Shown: positions 10,045 through 29,031 of the stretch, one piece after another | Layout: each line of letters starts with the position of its first letter | Position numbering within the stretch: position 1 is the stretch's first letter | Assembly (NCBI RefSeq): GCF_900747795.2 | Contig: NC_041396.2 | Span: 84,264,913 to 84,328,912, forward strand | Direction of reading: 5' to 3' | DNA: 64,000 bases | Origin: Erpetoichthys calabaricus | Taxonomy: Eukaryota; Chordata; Cladistia; Polypteriformes; Polypteridae | Translations under genes and position numbers: made by a program | Notes under the pieces: model-generated | The model's input: only the letters and a program-made list of their open reading frames with translations | The model's database searches: none | What the model was told of the DNA's origin: nothing

Positions 10045-13000
10045 CACTAAGGAGCCAAACCACATGTAGTGATTATTGAACATAAAATGAGTACGTATTT
10101 ACACCAAAAGCTCTTGTTCAGATAATGGCAGCTCTGGTCTGCCATCACAATTTTCTGTCCTTCAACATGTCTTAGTTATGTTGCTATAACATTTTAACAA
10201 AAAAGGCTGGACCAAGCAGCACACGTTTCATTTCAGCATCGGGTTTATCAAGATTAAGATCATCATGGACTATCTGATTTATCAGACGATGTGCACATTT
10301 TAAATTTATTCTGATACTTTTTTCTCAGGTAACTGAAAAATACTGCTGAAAATAATACTAACAATAAAACAGTATTATATCTTTCCTGTTGAATTAGTGA
10401 ATTACAAAATAATTTAGGATACTTACATTTAAAAATACCCTTAAAAACTGTTTTTGTAATAAACACTTTTAAAATCTGGTTTGTCAGATAGTTAGGTTTG
10501 CAGCATTTGCTATTGTAAGATTTATATTTACACATTTAGCTTGTTAAAAAAAATTCACTGAGTAACATTTAACAGATGAGTCGTATTTTTTTCCAATATT
10601 TCAGAACTCTTGTAAAAGAGCTTTTGCTGTGCAGTTTCCAAAGTGTATCACGAGTGATCAGACTTTGCCAATGCTTAGCCTGTGTGCAAATCCACAACTG
10701 CAAAGGTTACCTTTAGTCAGTTAATCGCAACTAGAAACTGCATTACATTCACTAACGTAACACTATAATATATGACCTAAGTGCTTTTCCTATGTTCTTC
10801 ACATTTTTGGCGGTTATGCTCAAACAGTTTGCACTCGAAAACCAACCAAACACCACAAGTTTAGTGTCTTCAGATTCACATTGACCAATGAAGTAATGCT
10901 GCTTTGCCGTACAGTAATGTACACATCGCTTTATTTGGGAGATGTGCTTCAAGCACTGAAATCCTAAATATATTTTATGATAGTATTAACAAATGGAGCA
11001 GCTGCATTTCTTCAGTGATGCAGACAAGCCAAATAGCCACTTCATTTGAAACTTGCCTCGATGCTTAATTGCTACGACTGTTGTAGTCATTGGCACTGTG
11101 CCCGTCTGTACATGTGCAGGCATGCGAGGGGTTTCATCCACAACCCTGAACTGTATCCATAAATTACAAAATGGAAGAATGCACAGATGAACAGAAGTAG
11201 AGGAGAACATTACAATCAAAGGACTGTGAAGCGTCCATTCCTTTATTGGGACTGTGTATCACACTATTAAAAGCGCTTATTCCCCCCATCTTTTCGCCTG
11301 CCATAACAAATTGTGTGACACTACAAGCTAAACAGTTACAGCTCACATCTGAGGCGGACTGCGCTCTCAAAGCTGCATGAATGTTTAAGTAACTCGTAAA
11401 GGGATAAAACTGGCAATAAAATTGTGTCCGGTATCTTTTTCATACACACGTTTCCCCCATTTTCACTTGACACATGTAATCAGCAGGGTGAACGATAGCC
11501 AGAGGCTGGCGTTGTGCAGGTCACCACCTAGATAACGTTACATACCTTGGCATGAATCTCAAGATGGCGCACCTCTAGACGACTCCCGTTTGTGGTGTTC
11601 TTGCCGTGAGCTTCATTCCACGTGGTGTTCAATGAGATGTATTTTCATCAGCATTGCAATTAAAGTTGGTCCATATGTCTGACCGCTTTTTTTGCTCGAG
11701 AATCCCATTGGCCGACATAGCAGAATGGAGTGGAGCATGACTCTGGCCGACGTGATTATTTCCTGATGGCGCCCAAACCAGTGTTGTCCAATTACAAGCG
11801 AACAGACACATTTTTAAAACTGCACCACTGCATTCATGCTCGTTAGTTCTTGTTTGATGTCATGTGTAATACAGATGTGCATATTGCTCATTTTCTGTCA
11901 ACAGTTTCACTTATAGTTTTCATCAATGATTTTAAAAGAATTCATCTTAAGTTTGACATTAAATGCGTATTTTTTAGTTAACATTCAGTGTTCCGAGTAT
12001 GTTTCATCCTAGTTTTTAAATCAACAAAATTAAAACACAGTAATCCAAGTCTCCAAGGTTAAAAGTGTGCTATCCAAATCCTAGCAGTTCTGAAGAAATT
12101 ACCAAGGCCCATTGTTACATTTATTATAGTGGCACCGTACTCCGCTAAAGCGGGTCTTGTTCATATGGTGAAAAACCATTAATATACATTTCAGCCAACT
12201 TACTGTTCACAAAATTTCACAGCCATCTTAAAAACATGGTACAACGAGAATGTTAAGCCACCATCAATATTAGTACAACATACAGAATTTGAGGGTGCAG
12301 TGCAGCAACCTCCTCCATCACTTGTTCAGATGTAATATGAAGTTGTTAAATGACACACTAGTGATCCTGTTCCTTTCTACTGTTTACCATAATGGTGTGC
12401 TTTCCACATGTCAATCATATGGCATTTCTAGGCATAACCTGCACTGGCAATGTGCAACAAGACTTACCATCAGTTCATTTATTAAAAAAACAAGTAATTA
12501 CCCTTCCTAAATTCAAGAGCCTCGAATCAGGAGTAAGAAGAGATGAAGAATGTTGCTCATGATAGCTGCGAGTGCAAGGCAGTTTTACACTATGCAGCAT
12601 CCACAATTTTTCAAACAGCAATTTGACGTGACAGAGCAGCCCACACCCTTTTTGATGTGCCGCTTCTTATCAGTTGATCTGGATGAAGTGGATCAAAATC
12701 ACAAGCAGGCAAAAAGTAAAAACAGACATAATGGCTAGAATGTAAACTGCTAATTTCCTTCAAAAGCAGGCACAATTGTGAAATGCAGTTTACCAACTCT
12801 AAATTCTGGACAAGTCAAAATCGGAGTTAAATGTTGATGTAAAGCCAGGATCATTACGTTATGATCAACAAATTTCTTATGAAAAATTGACTTCGAAATT
12901 ACAATGAACTTTCACAAAAATTCTGAATTATGCAAACTGAAATTGTAACAGCTCAACATTCCAATGAGCAAATTCATCTGATTACCTGCAACTCCTTTAA

Positions 13001-13320
13001 ATTGACTTTAGATGGTTTAATTATTGCAGTTTATCAGAAATGCAATCTATATGACAAATGTATACCCCAACCATAAACATCAGGTCCTCAAGTCAAGTCT
13101 CATGCATTAAGTGGTTCTCTTCTAGGTATTAGGTGTCAGTGTTAAAACTATAGAACTGCTCTGGCCGTTTTAGAAAACCATAATACTCAAGATATTCCAA
13201 TCTTGAACTGTCCCTTGGTAAAGTACTGCTAGAAGGCAGAGAGATACTGCCTTCTACATTATCATGCCACCCTAAGGAGAATGTGCTAAAGCTGCAATGA
13301 AAATAATTCACAACTACTAA
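10045..13320. other. No gene recognised, spacer downstream of rps10
   Basis: In human the gene downstream of RPS10 is NUDT3. No stretch here translates to the Nudix box or other NUDT3 sequence. A minus-strand frame at 11629-11811 contains KKRSDIWTNFNCN, weakly like a BED zinc finger, but it lacks the cysteines. No repeat with clear ends was seen. Confidence 0.4.
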
Positions 13321-13340
13321 AATCTTCTTCATTATAGAAT

Positions 13341-13346
13341 TTTATT
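13341..13346 (-). terminator. rps10: rps10 poly(A) signal
   Basis: AATAAA lies on the minus strand 22 bp past the TGA, giving a very short 3' UTR of about 40-50 nt, as is usual for ribosomal-protein mRNAs. Sequence downstream is T-rich. Cleavage is expected near 13325. Confidence 0.85.
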
Positions 13347-13367
13347 GTACAAACATTGAAACGAAAT

Positions 13368-20161
<6,794 letters not shown>

Positions 20162-20944
20162 TCATTAAAAAAGAAATTGCGTAAAAGCAACCTTGCTATA
20201 AAAAGTTCACCTCGGAAAATTGATAAATTTAAGGAAATAATTTTTGCTTAAGGTGTTGTCCGCGGGGACTGTAAAGTACATGATGCACAAAAACATTGTT
20301 CAGTTTGAACACATTTACATCAATGTATGGTCTAGCTGTCCGCTCTATATGCAAATTCACAAAAAAAAAAAGATACTGAACTGAGCAGCTTAAATCGAAA
20401 ATGTAGTGAATTCTGTGAAGGAAAACGTACACTGTTCCGCTTTAAGTAAACAAGCATATTTCAGAAGAATAAACGTGACTTACAGCTAACTGGACCGTAT
20501 TTTAAAATGCCACGCTAATAAACTAATTTTCTTGGTGAAATTCTAAAGCATTAAAAGGCCTGTTCAGGAAAATGGTCTGAAGGCTTTGAGCAAGTTTCAC
20601 TTACTAAAACAAAATGCGTACAACAATTTAGAGCTAATGCTTAGATTTACTTAGAAGCAAACGTTTCACCGTTAACTAGAATAATGAGCTTATTAATTGA
20701 AAAATGTCAAAAATTATCAGTGCGAGTCTAACGACGTTAAGTTGCAATAGCAAGAAACACTAGGCCCTAAACAGTGTTCGGGTACATTTTATTATATCCA
20801 CTGCATACGACTTTAGGTTTTTACAAATAATTATAAAGGCATGTTTATGAACACTAATATCAAGTATTCTGTGATACAAACTTGACATTTGCCGTAGGAT
20901 GCGAATGATAATTAACAGAATATTCAACGACATAAGCAGCCTAC

Positions 20945-20979
20945 CTCTGCAGCTTGCAGTAAGACCGGAACCGAAAAGG
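20945..20979 (-). other. rps10: rps10 exon 1 (5' UTR, TOP start)
   Basis: On the minus strand CCTTTTCGG begins a pyrimidine-rich 5' terminal tract, as expected of a ribosomal-protein TOP mRNA. The exon ends GCAGAG followed by the donor GTAGGC. The exact start is inferred from the TATA-like box 29 bp upstream. A start at 20985 (CTCTGTCC) is the alternative. The exon is non-coding. Confidence 0.75.
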
Positions 20980-21070
20980 ACAGAGCATGCGCAAAGCGCG
21001 ACTTTATACGGCAGGAAGTGATTATTGTCGTAAAGAACCGGAACGTACGCGATGGAAGCGATCTGAAGCA
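20980..21070 (-). promoter_or_regulatory. rps10: rps10 core promoter
   Basis: On the minus strand TATAAAG lies at 21008-21002, 29 bp ahead of the inferred C+1 start. GCGCATGC at about 20984-20992 resembles an NRF1 half site. TTCCGG and CACTTCCTG within 100 bp are ETS/GABP-type sites, which are common in ribosomal-protein promoters. The site names are inference from motif matches. Confidence 0.55.
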
Positions 21071-23180
21071 GAACTGTACGGCGTGGTTGTTTATTTCAAA
21101 TTAATAGTTTTAAAACTGGTTAATGCTAGTATTGAAATTAAAAACTTGTTTTTAGCATTGGCAAATGCAACTGTTGCTTACAGTGCCCTGATAAGTATAA
21201 TTAGATAGTAAAGGAAACAAACAATAAGAAAACTAAGAGGAAAATACAACCGCTATTTATATTTGGGGATTGTGATTACTATAACACTCCAAAGAAAGAG
21301 GGAACTCCACGCATATACTGTAAAACAGATTACAGAAATGCGGATATATTTCAAACTACTGGCTTCACAAAGATCTCTTTTCATCTGGATGCATCCTATT
21401 AGCAAAAATTAAAAACTGCACAATAAGAAATGCACCGTCATTCAAGGCTGGTTTCTGTCTTTCTTTTGAAGTTGCATAGTTAAGATCTGGCTCCTTATGA
21501 CCCTGAAAGCAGATGGGTGGATTCATCAAGTTGACTGATTTATCGAAATAATACTATTTAAAATGATGAAAAAAATCTTTTCACACCCATAGTGTCTTGT
21601 GCTCATTGCTATGGGAATGGGCTCTGAAACCAAAAGAGAATCAAAGAAAGCAGATTCAGAAAATGCATTAATGAATGAAAATTATCAGTAGGGCTGAAAA
21701 AGAAATATTTCCACAGAGAAACTTGTCCAAATGATTATCCTGGGCACTCTCATGACACCAGCAAATTTTGTAGAAATGCTAGCATTTGGAGAAAGCAGCA
21801 GGTATTTTCTTGTAATGTTTGAAAAGTGGACCTTTACAAGATACTTTATTTTTCAAATATGCTTTCATCCTTTCTATGCTGAAGCAGCCTGCTAGGGTAA
21901 AACAGCTTGTTGTGTTACTTGGCTACTGGAAATGTACCCAACCTGTTAAGGCATTGGTATTTGGTTAAGGATTACCTGGATGTTTTGATAATTAATTTAA
22001 GTTGAAGGTGTAATAAGTTTTGGTATATTGTGAGTCTAAGGTATTGCTTGGTTATGCATGTTTCTGTTAATAGGGAATGCACTTGCATATAACGAAGGTT
22101 TCCAAATGGTTCAAAATGCAGCTATCAGACAGACATTCTGACATTAGTATGTCTCATCCTACAAAAAATACTCCACAGTCCACAAGTGTCTTCATTTTTG
22201 AGGAATTTAGTTAAATTCAAAGCAAACAGTTTACACAAAAAATAGAGAAAAAGGTTGATAATACATGAGGAAAAAGGGATGAATTTATGATATTCTGCTT
22301 AAATATCTAGGTTACATTTATTAAAGTTTCTGTGTATTGTACTATTCCCTTAATGTCTATCTGATCATTCATGTTTCTTTCTAGCTGTCTTACTTCAATC
22401 TATGGGCTATTCTATTGTCACACTTGTTTAAGATTATGAACGTTCCATTTTCTATAACGTATAGAGGGTTAAACTGAATCTTCCATTACCTGTGTTTAAC
22501 CTATATTATATTCAATACGAAATTAAGCAGACTAAGGAAAATTTACCATTAACATTAACTTAAAGGAGTTGGCACTTATAGGGAATAAGAACCACTTTAA
22601 ATCAAATGTATAATGCAGAATTGCTACCATAATACACATATGGTTTCAAAAGCTGTTTCTAAGTTATATAAACATGCTGCACTGGTGGTTACCATTTATG
22701 ATTACTGAAGCATGAGCTAAAGCAGCTGATTTTTGAAACTTGATTTTATTTTTTTGAACTTCGGATGATGTCACAAGAGCACTTTTTGAACGCATGACTC
22801 CCTATAGCCTCCTGACTCTAATGGCAGAAGCATATGAGCCATGAAAGTATTTTTTGGAGACAAGAAATTTAATTTTAAAAAAGAAAAATGTAACTTGGCA
22901 ACAGGATGACCACATCATACTTAGATTAGCTTAATGAGAACAGTAAAAGAGCTGATAAGAGAGAAACAGGAGGAGGGGAAAGAATATTCTGACTTACTGC
23001 TTACACTTTAAGTAGATCAAGAAATGAGCAGCCTGGACAGACCAAACATCTAGCAGTACCATGTTGTATGTTGTCATATATGTTGTCATTGTTTTGCTTA
23101 TGTAATGTGATAGGCCATATAAAAAGATCATTTTGAAAATTACATATAACTGATTATAACATTTTTCTTTTCTTTATAGT
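21071..23180. other. No gene recognised, AT-rich upstream flank of rps10
   Basis: No open frame with a known domain and no repeat with clear ends was seen. The stretch is uniformly AT-rich. Confidence 0.45.
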
Positions 23181-24060
23181 TAGTTATATGAGTTGCACTT
23201 ACCTGCATGGCAGGTGAGGAGGCTTTGGAAGAAATAGCTTTGGTGGTGGTATGGAAGTACGTTGAATTGGAGATGCCACTATTGGTTCAATCTGGGTGAG
23301 TAGGCCTGTTGCCCATTTGGATCTTTGATGTGCACCAGCACACTAACATTCAGGTATTACTTAGTGTCATGCCAGGGAAGGACGTCTGAAGAAGTCTATG
23401 TGTGTTGCGGCAGGGTAACCAGTTGGTAAAAAGAGGTATGTAAGCCGGGCATGAAGAGGAGCTGTAAGAGAGTTGAAGTCCGGGAAGAGAAAGTAAAAGT
23501 AATTTCAGGAAGTTAACTAAAGTTGTAGATGTGTGTGTTTGTACTGGAAGCCATGCCCACAGAGATGCCTAGAAATAGGGAAACTTTCACCTACAATTAG
23601 GCTACATGGGTGGAAGGCCACAGCAGCATCACTGATTGAGTTATGCTAGGCCAGCATTAGTGGTTGGCCAGGTAAACCAGCCCAACATACTGCATAAACT
23701 GGGAAATGCCCAAGAGGGATCGTCTTTTGACTGATTGGCATGTCGAGGAAGGTAAACAGAGCAATTGTAGTGTTATTCTGTTAGAGCATTTCTGGTTTTT
23801 TTTTTTTCACTTAATTTTTCTTTGTTTGTTTGTAATTGTGCCATGTTTTTCACTTTTGATTTTGATTTTTTTTTTGTTGTCTTCATTTTTATTTTGTGAA
23901 AAGGAGGAAGAAGAGTTGTCTGATTTTTTTTTTGATTTTTTCATCACCTTTGATTTGAGCCACTGTAAATACTGTACATATTCACTTATTTTTGTTTATT
24001 GCTCTACATATATTCACATATATTCATTTTGTGTTATTGCCGAAGACTGCATTTAAGTTG
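23181..24060. other. Unassigned stretch with T-rich half
   Basis: The first half is GC-richer and contains direct CCAGT/GGTAA-type words. The second half (23797-23950) has several poly-T runs that create a spurious open frame of 116 codons. It may be a repeat, but no family was recognised. Confidence 0.3.
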
Positions 24061-24080
24061 ATGTGCAAGGCATTAGAATT

Positions 24081-24625
24081 TTAGTGCTTTTGTTCTGGCA
24101 CAACAATAAACTTTTCCACATGACTCCTATACACTGTCTCATCCCCTTTATCAATGCATCCCATAAGTGCAGAATCATCTAAGAATTTCTGCAAGTGACA
24201 TGACCTACTGTTATATTTATAGTCTGAGGTGTATAGGGTAAAGACAAAAGGAGACAGAACTATTCCTTTTGGTCCTCTAGTGTTGCTCAAATCCGTATCA
24301 AAAACACAGTCCTTGAGTCTCTCAAACTGTGGTCCACCCAACAGAGAGTCCATTATCCAGGAAACCATAGGCTCATCCACCTGCATATCTCTGTGTTTAC
24401 CCCTTAAAGAGGGATGGCTAGATGCTATTCAAGGCTCTGGAGAAATCAAAAAAACATAATCCTCACGGTGCTGCCAGTTTTGTCCAGGTGAGAATAAGCT
24501 TGTGGAGCACTTGAAAAATTGCATCCTTCACTCCAATATTTATCAGATAGGTAAACTGCAATGGGTCCAGGTGGTCAACCACAAGAGGAAAAAGACTCAT
24601 ATAGCCCAGGACCAGGACAAGGGCT
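24081..24625 (-). mobile_element. LINE reverse-transcriptase palm fragment
   Basis: The minus-strand frame 24386-24081 reads VDEPMVSWIMDSLLGGPQFE, then GIVLSPFVFTLYTSD and KFLDDSALMGCIDKGDETVY. These match RT motifs B and C of CR1/Rex1-like LINEs, with FLDD where FADD or FSDD is usual. Further upstream on the same strand (24,400-24,625), pieces such as LDPLQFAY and FFDFS continue the domain in shifted frames. Both ends are truncated and it is inactive. Confidence 0.75.
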
Positions 24626-24628
24626 TAA

Positions 24629-25203
24629 GGCTACATCCACACTACTATTTTTTCATTTAAAAAATGTCTGTTTTAACAAATGTGATCTCTATCCACACTA
24701 GTGTCTTCACATCATTTACACAAATACAGTTCTCATATTTCTGCACACAAAAAAATGACTGAAAACATGTATGACATAGCTGTTTGTCTACAATGGCCAT
24801 GGATGCCCTAATGGCAGAAGCAGGAAGTGGAAGTGCCCTCCACATTATGCAGCTTGTGTGTCCACACAGAGAATGCAATGGTGAACACAAAAGAAAAAAG
24901 AAACATTGTTAATTGGACTGACAATGAGGTAGACTTGTTATTGAGAATAATAAAGCTGAGTAAAGTGATTGAAAGAAAGGGAACGGCGATGTAATAAGCT
25001 TGAATCAACCAAAGTGAGATTAAAGTCTGCGTTTTCAAAAATGTTTGTTTTCAGCTATCCACACTGCAATGCCAAGCTGGTGTTTTCAGAAGCAATGGCT
25101 CTGGAGAAGTCTTCATTTTTGGGGATTAAAAATGAAATGGCAAAACGGAGACTAATTTCTGTGTTTTTAAACAAAAAATGTACTAGTTTTCACATAGCCT
25201 AAG
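24629..25203 (+). mobile_element. PIF/Harbinger-like transposon remnant
   Basis: The left end, AGGCTACATCCACACTAC, and the right end, read in reverse AGGCTATGTGAAAACTAG, form inverted termini. The left end is preceded by TTA, the usual PIF/Harbinger target, but the right flank is AAG, so the duplication is not clean. Both subterminal regions carry TTTAAAAA-type words. Inside, 24878-24994 begins with ATG and encodes NWTDNEVDLLLRIIKLSK, which resembles the Myb/SANT-like protein of Harbinger elements, before a stop. No nuclease ORF is present. The family assignment rests on these two clues. Confidence 0.5.
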
Positions 25204-25870
25204 GAGAACTCGGTTGTCTTCTTATTCAAAAATCTAGATGTTCTGTCTCATTGTGTGGCCTTTATATTATGTTTTTGTACTTTGTGTAATTTTTTAAACA
25301 CCCAGCCTCCTTGGCATTATTCAAGTGGTGGAGAGACCCTTTCCTATGAAAACATGCATTATCCAAATGATGCAACAAAACCTAATTTATATAACTCTTC
25401 AGAAACTTCACTGCAATATATTGACTTAACAATCCATTTTAATAGAAAAACTGAAAATGTATTGCAGTAGGGTAATTACACTTTCTGCGTATTCTTTTTA
25501 AGTAGATTACACTGAGGAAATTTAAAGGGCTGGAAACCACAAAGTCACAGCATAAAATCCCAGCTTCAGTTGTCTTTATGAAGGTGAGCAAGTCATAAAG
25601 TCTGCCTCAAATCCAATTTAATGAAAGTATTAACATTTTCATGCATTTAGCTCTTACTGTCTTTCACAAACACAGTGGACACGATTTTACCAGATATTTC
25701 TTTCAATGTCTTATAGTTTCATTTAAATAAACATCTTAGTGTCATTTTCATTCATTTTATTTTATGCCTGTCATTATGTCTTATATGTTGAATCTTCATT
25801 CTTTTCTGGTTATCTTTCTTTTCTATAAGGCATTTCTTTTTTATTTGTTTATTTTTTTACTCTTTTACAC
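25204..25870. other. No gene recognised
   Basis: This is AT-rich sequence without a recognisable exon or repeat. Confidence 0.4.
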
Positions 25871-25871
25871 T

Positions 25872-26300
25872 TGTCACACATGAGAGTCAGAGGGCCAGCT
25901 TCTGGGTTTATCTGAGGTAAGCAATACCACTCTGGGACATGAGGGGTCACTGTCACCAATGGTATCGCGTGTTTCTCCATTCACAGCTCAGAGAAGATAC
26001 CAAGTACAGGCAATTGATTCTGTCCCTTCTGGCTAGGAGGCTATAAAGCCGAGTTGCTCTGGGGAGGTGGCATCTCATTATGGACTTGGGCAAGCCACCT
26101 GACGGAGCTCTTGACAGAAGCCAGACCACTCACCCGAACTTACATCAAGTTATTGAGAAGGCAGTACAGCCTGTAAGTCTATGTTCTGTTTTAGCACCAT
26201 CAAGCACCTGTTTATTGTGGTGGTTTTTGCAACACTCTTTAAAGGGGTGACCCAGTTGGCACCCCAGCATTTATCCTCTGGATTGATGTTGTACTTGAAC
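25872..26300 (+). repeat. Possible LTR-like fragment
   Basis: The stretch begins TGTCACACATGAGAG and carries a TATAAAG box at about 26042 in a GC-richer context than its flanks. This layout resembles an LTR U3 and R. No terminal CA with a matching target duplication was found, so the call is weak. Confidence 0.25.
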
Positions 26301-26578
26301 ACACAATATATAAGAATATTTTTTTTCTTTGTAGCTATGCCAATGACTCAATACAGCTGTCCTTTATACTGTATAGAGCAGTATACCTGTAAAGAATGTT
26401 GAGTTGGTGTTTTCCATAAAAAATCAATCCGTTCATACAGGGTCATCAGAGCTAAAGTCTAACCAAACAATAACAGGCACAAGAAAGATCCCAACCATGT
26501 GTGAAGTTATAGTCCTTCGCAGGACACACTGACTCATACAAGGTCACCAATTAACCAAACACATTCATATTTCATATA

Positions 26579-27410
26579 CACTGATCAAAACAATCAAAGG
26601 AACAGGGGCAACAATAAGAAGACCCCAAAACAGGAATGGTTTAACAGGTGGAGCCCACTGACATTTTTCCCTCCTCGTCTTTTCTGACTGTTTTTTCACT
26701 AGTTTTGCATTTGGCTACAGTCAGTGTCACTACGGGGAGCATGAGGCGACACCTGTACCCTACAGAGGTTGCACAGGTAGTCCAACTTCTCCAGGATGGC
26801 ATATCAATACGTACCATTGCCAGAAGGTTTGCTGTGTCTCCCAGCACAGTCTCAAGGGAATGGAGGAGATTCCAGGAGACAGGCAGTTACTCTGGGAGAG
26901 CTGGACAGGGCCATAGAAGGTCCTTAACCCATCAGCAGGACTGGTATCTGCTCCTTTGGGCACTGCCAGAGCCCTACAAAATGACCTCCAGCAGGCCATT
27001 GGTGTGAATGTCTCTGACCAAACAATCAGAAACAGACTTCATGAGGATGGCCCGAGGGCCCGACGTCCTCTAGTGGCCTCTGTACTCACTGCCTGGCACT
27101 GTGGAACTTGATTGGCATTTTCAATAGAATACCAGAATTGGCAGGTCCACCACTGGCACCCTGTGCTTTTCACAGATGAGAGCAGGCTCACCCTGAGCAC
27201 ATGTGGAAAGGTCTGGAGAAGCCATGGAGAATGTTATGCTGCCTGTAACTTCGTTCAGCATGACTGGTTTCTTGGTGGGTTAGTGATGGTCTGGGGAGGC
27301 ATATCCATGGAGGGAGGCACAGACCTCTACAGGCTAGACAACAGCACCTTGACTGCCATTAGGTATCGGGATGAAATCCTTGGACCCATTGTCAGACCCT
27401 ATGCTGGTAT
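26579..27410 (+). mobile_element. Tc1/mariner-type transposon, 3'-truncated
   Basis: The left end is CACTGATCAAAACAATCAAAG directly after TA. The transposase starts at 26741 (MRRHLYPTEVAQVVQLLQDG) with a helix-turn-helix (ARRFAVSPSTVSREWRRF) and a GRAGQG hook. A frameshift lies near 26,970. The next frame gives LQQAIGVNVSDQTIRNRLHE, a stop, and then HWHPVLFTDESRLTLS with the first catalytic Asp and GLVMVWGGIS. The element ends after RPYAG, before the second Asp and the Glu. It is a dead fragment of a Tc1 family distinct from the others here. Confidence 0.85.
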
Positions 27411-27525
27411 ATACAGAGGAAAAACTGGAGTACACAGAAAAAAAAAACACAAAAAGGGAAAATTTGGGTACTCCACATATAAAGGGAGAGGACATGGATT
27501 TGTGCTCAGACCGTGAAGTTTTTAG
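27411..27525 (-). repeat. Old SINE fragment
   Basis: GGAAAAACTGGAGTACACAG and then GGGAAAATTTGGGTACTCC follow the minus-strand body of the ATGG-tailed SINE (GGAAACCGGAGCACCC, GGGGAGAACATGC). It is strongly decayed and abuts the truncated Tc1 copy. Confidence 0.4.
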
Positions 27526-28590
27526 CTACAAACAGGGTATGCTTGGCTGAAAAGGAAGCTATAGAGAAATTCTGTCAGGACAGTGGAGGACACGCATCCC
27601 AGCGCCTGAGTCTCTGATCACAGAAAGAGCGGGTGAGACAATGAAAAGAGAGACCACTGAGAGCTGGCAGGAGGCCACAGGTCTGCCTGGCTGACAGGTG
27701 GCAGGAAGAAGGGGGAAGTTGAGGTCCAGTTACTCATTCAAGGATAAGCTCAGGGAGGACTGGTAGGAGGCTAATTTTCTCTTGATCAATTGCTAGTACA
27801 GAACACACATTCTTTCAGATGCATGGGAAAAGGAAATTGACTAATTGCTTGCGAGTCAGGAATAAAACAAAACTACCCAGAGGAAAAACCATAAAGGGAG
27901 AATGTGCACACTGCACATTAAAAGAGATTGGGCATGGAGGCCAAGGATGTGAAACTTTCTGACTGATTAAATAATGGCACATTAACTTGCAGTTTTGTGT
28001 CAGGGTAATAACTTGTGTACACCTTTTTTTATAGAACACGTATTGGGTATTGTTTAATAATAAGTAACATCCATGTTAGAGGTAGGGTTTTCTGTAAAGG
28101 TGCATGGCTACATTTAAGGTAAGAAGGAAATAAGATACAGTAATTTGATATCAAGGAACCCATGAAGGCAATCAATAAATAAAGCCCTTAGCACTCCTTA
28201 AGAAAGCTGTGGGCTCCCACATGGTAAGAAATAAACACAACTAGAAGAATTGCTGTTTAAAAGTAATTACTTGTTGTTGATAATCTTGTGTTAGTCAGTG
28301 TTCCATGACAGAATCAAGTCAATCTAAATAATGCTGGATTAGCCTATGACATTTCTTACTGAAGAGCCCAGAAGTTGCTATATCTAATTGCTTCATCATG
28401 CTGGTCAAGGCAGATGAAACAATACTGAAGATTTTCATTAGCCACAATAACTGAAATTCACAGCCTTTAGTTTTTAGTGACAGGTCACAGAAGGATTTGG
28501 AAAGCAGATGATAGGGAATTTGTAGAACAAAAGGCTTTTTAAAATAACTATTATCAGAGCAGTGAATGCTGGCAGTTTGTATCCATCTCT
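27526..28590. other. No gene recognised
   Basis: No known domain or repeat with clear ends was seen. The purine-rich part at 27,590-27,760 is not assigned. Confidence 0.4.
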
Positions 28591-28596
28591 TATATT

Positions 28597-28775
28597 TATG
28601 CTGTCGGACATCCATCAATTCACTGTCTTATCCGGTTTTATCTATTACAAGGCTGTTGGGATCCAATGCCTATCTAGGCATGAAGAGTAGCAAGAACGGA
28701 ATCCGCATTGGATACCAGTCTATTACAGGCCACCCTGACTTACACACAGAAAGAAGAAAGCTTAGTTGGAATATG
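28597..28775 (-). repeat. Old SINE 3' half
   Basis: CATCCATCAATTCACTGTCT at the low end corresponds to the reverse complement of the ATGG tail. Words such as GGATACCAGTCTATTACAGG then match the SINE body. No duplication is visible. Confidence 0.45.
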
Positions 28776-29031
28776 ATAATTTAGACATTGAGTCTGGCAT
28801 TCCACCTTTACTAAGTTTATGTTTGAGATATGTTTGAGGTGTCTCAGAGTAGCACATTTCAGTGCATAATGCCTGCCACTAGGAGGAGTAAAAACTACGC
28901 AGAATAGACATGCTGACTTTTACACCCATGGACTCATTGAATATTGGAATCTTTTAACTAATATTTAGACATGCAGAGTTTGTTTTAAGCATGTTCAGAA
29001 GACAGAAATGCAGTTTTAATGCAGTACACAG

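Noticed and set aside
1-13300. NUDT3 exons expected by human synteny downstream of rps10
   Set aside because: No Nudix-box sequence was found on either strand, so the gene may lie beyond the window or elsewhere.
23706-24056. 116-codon frame rich in Phe and Leu, looking like membrane segments
   Set aside because: The hydrophobic stretch comes from poly-T runs, and no homologous protein is apparent.
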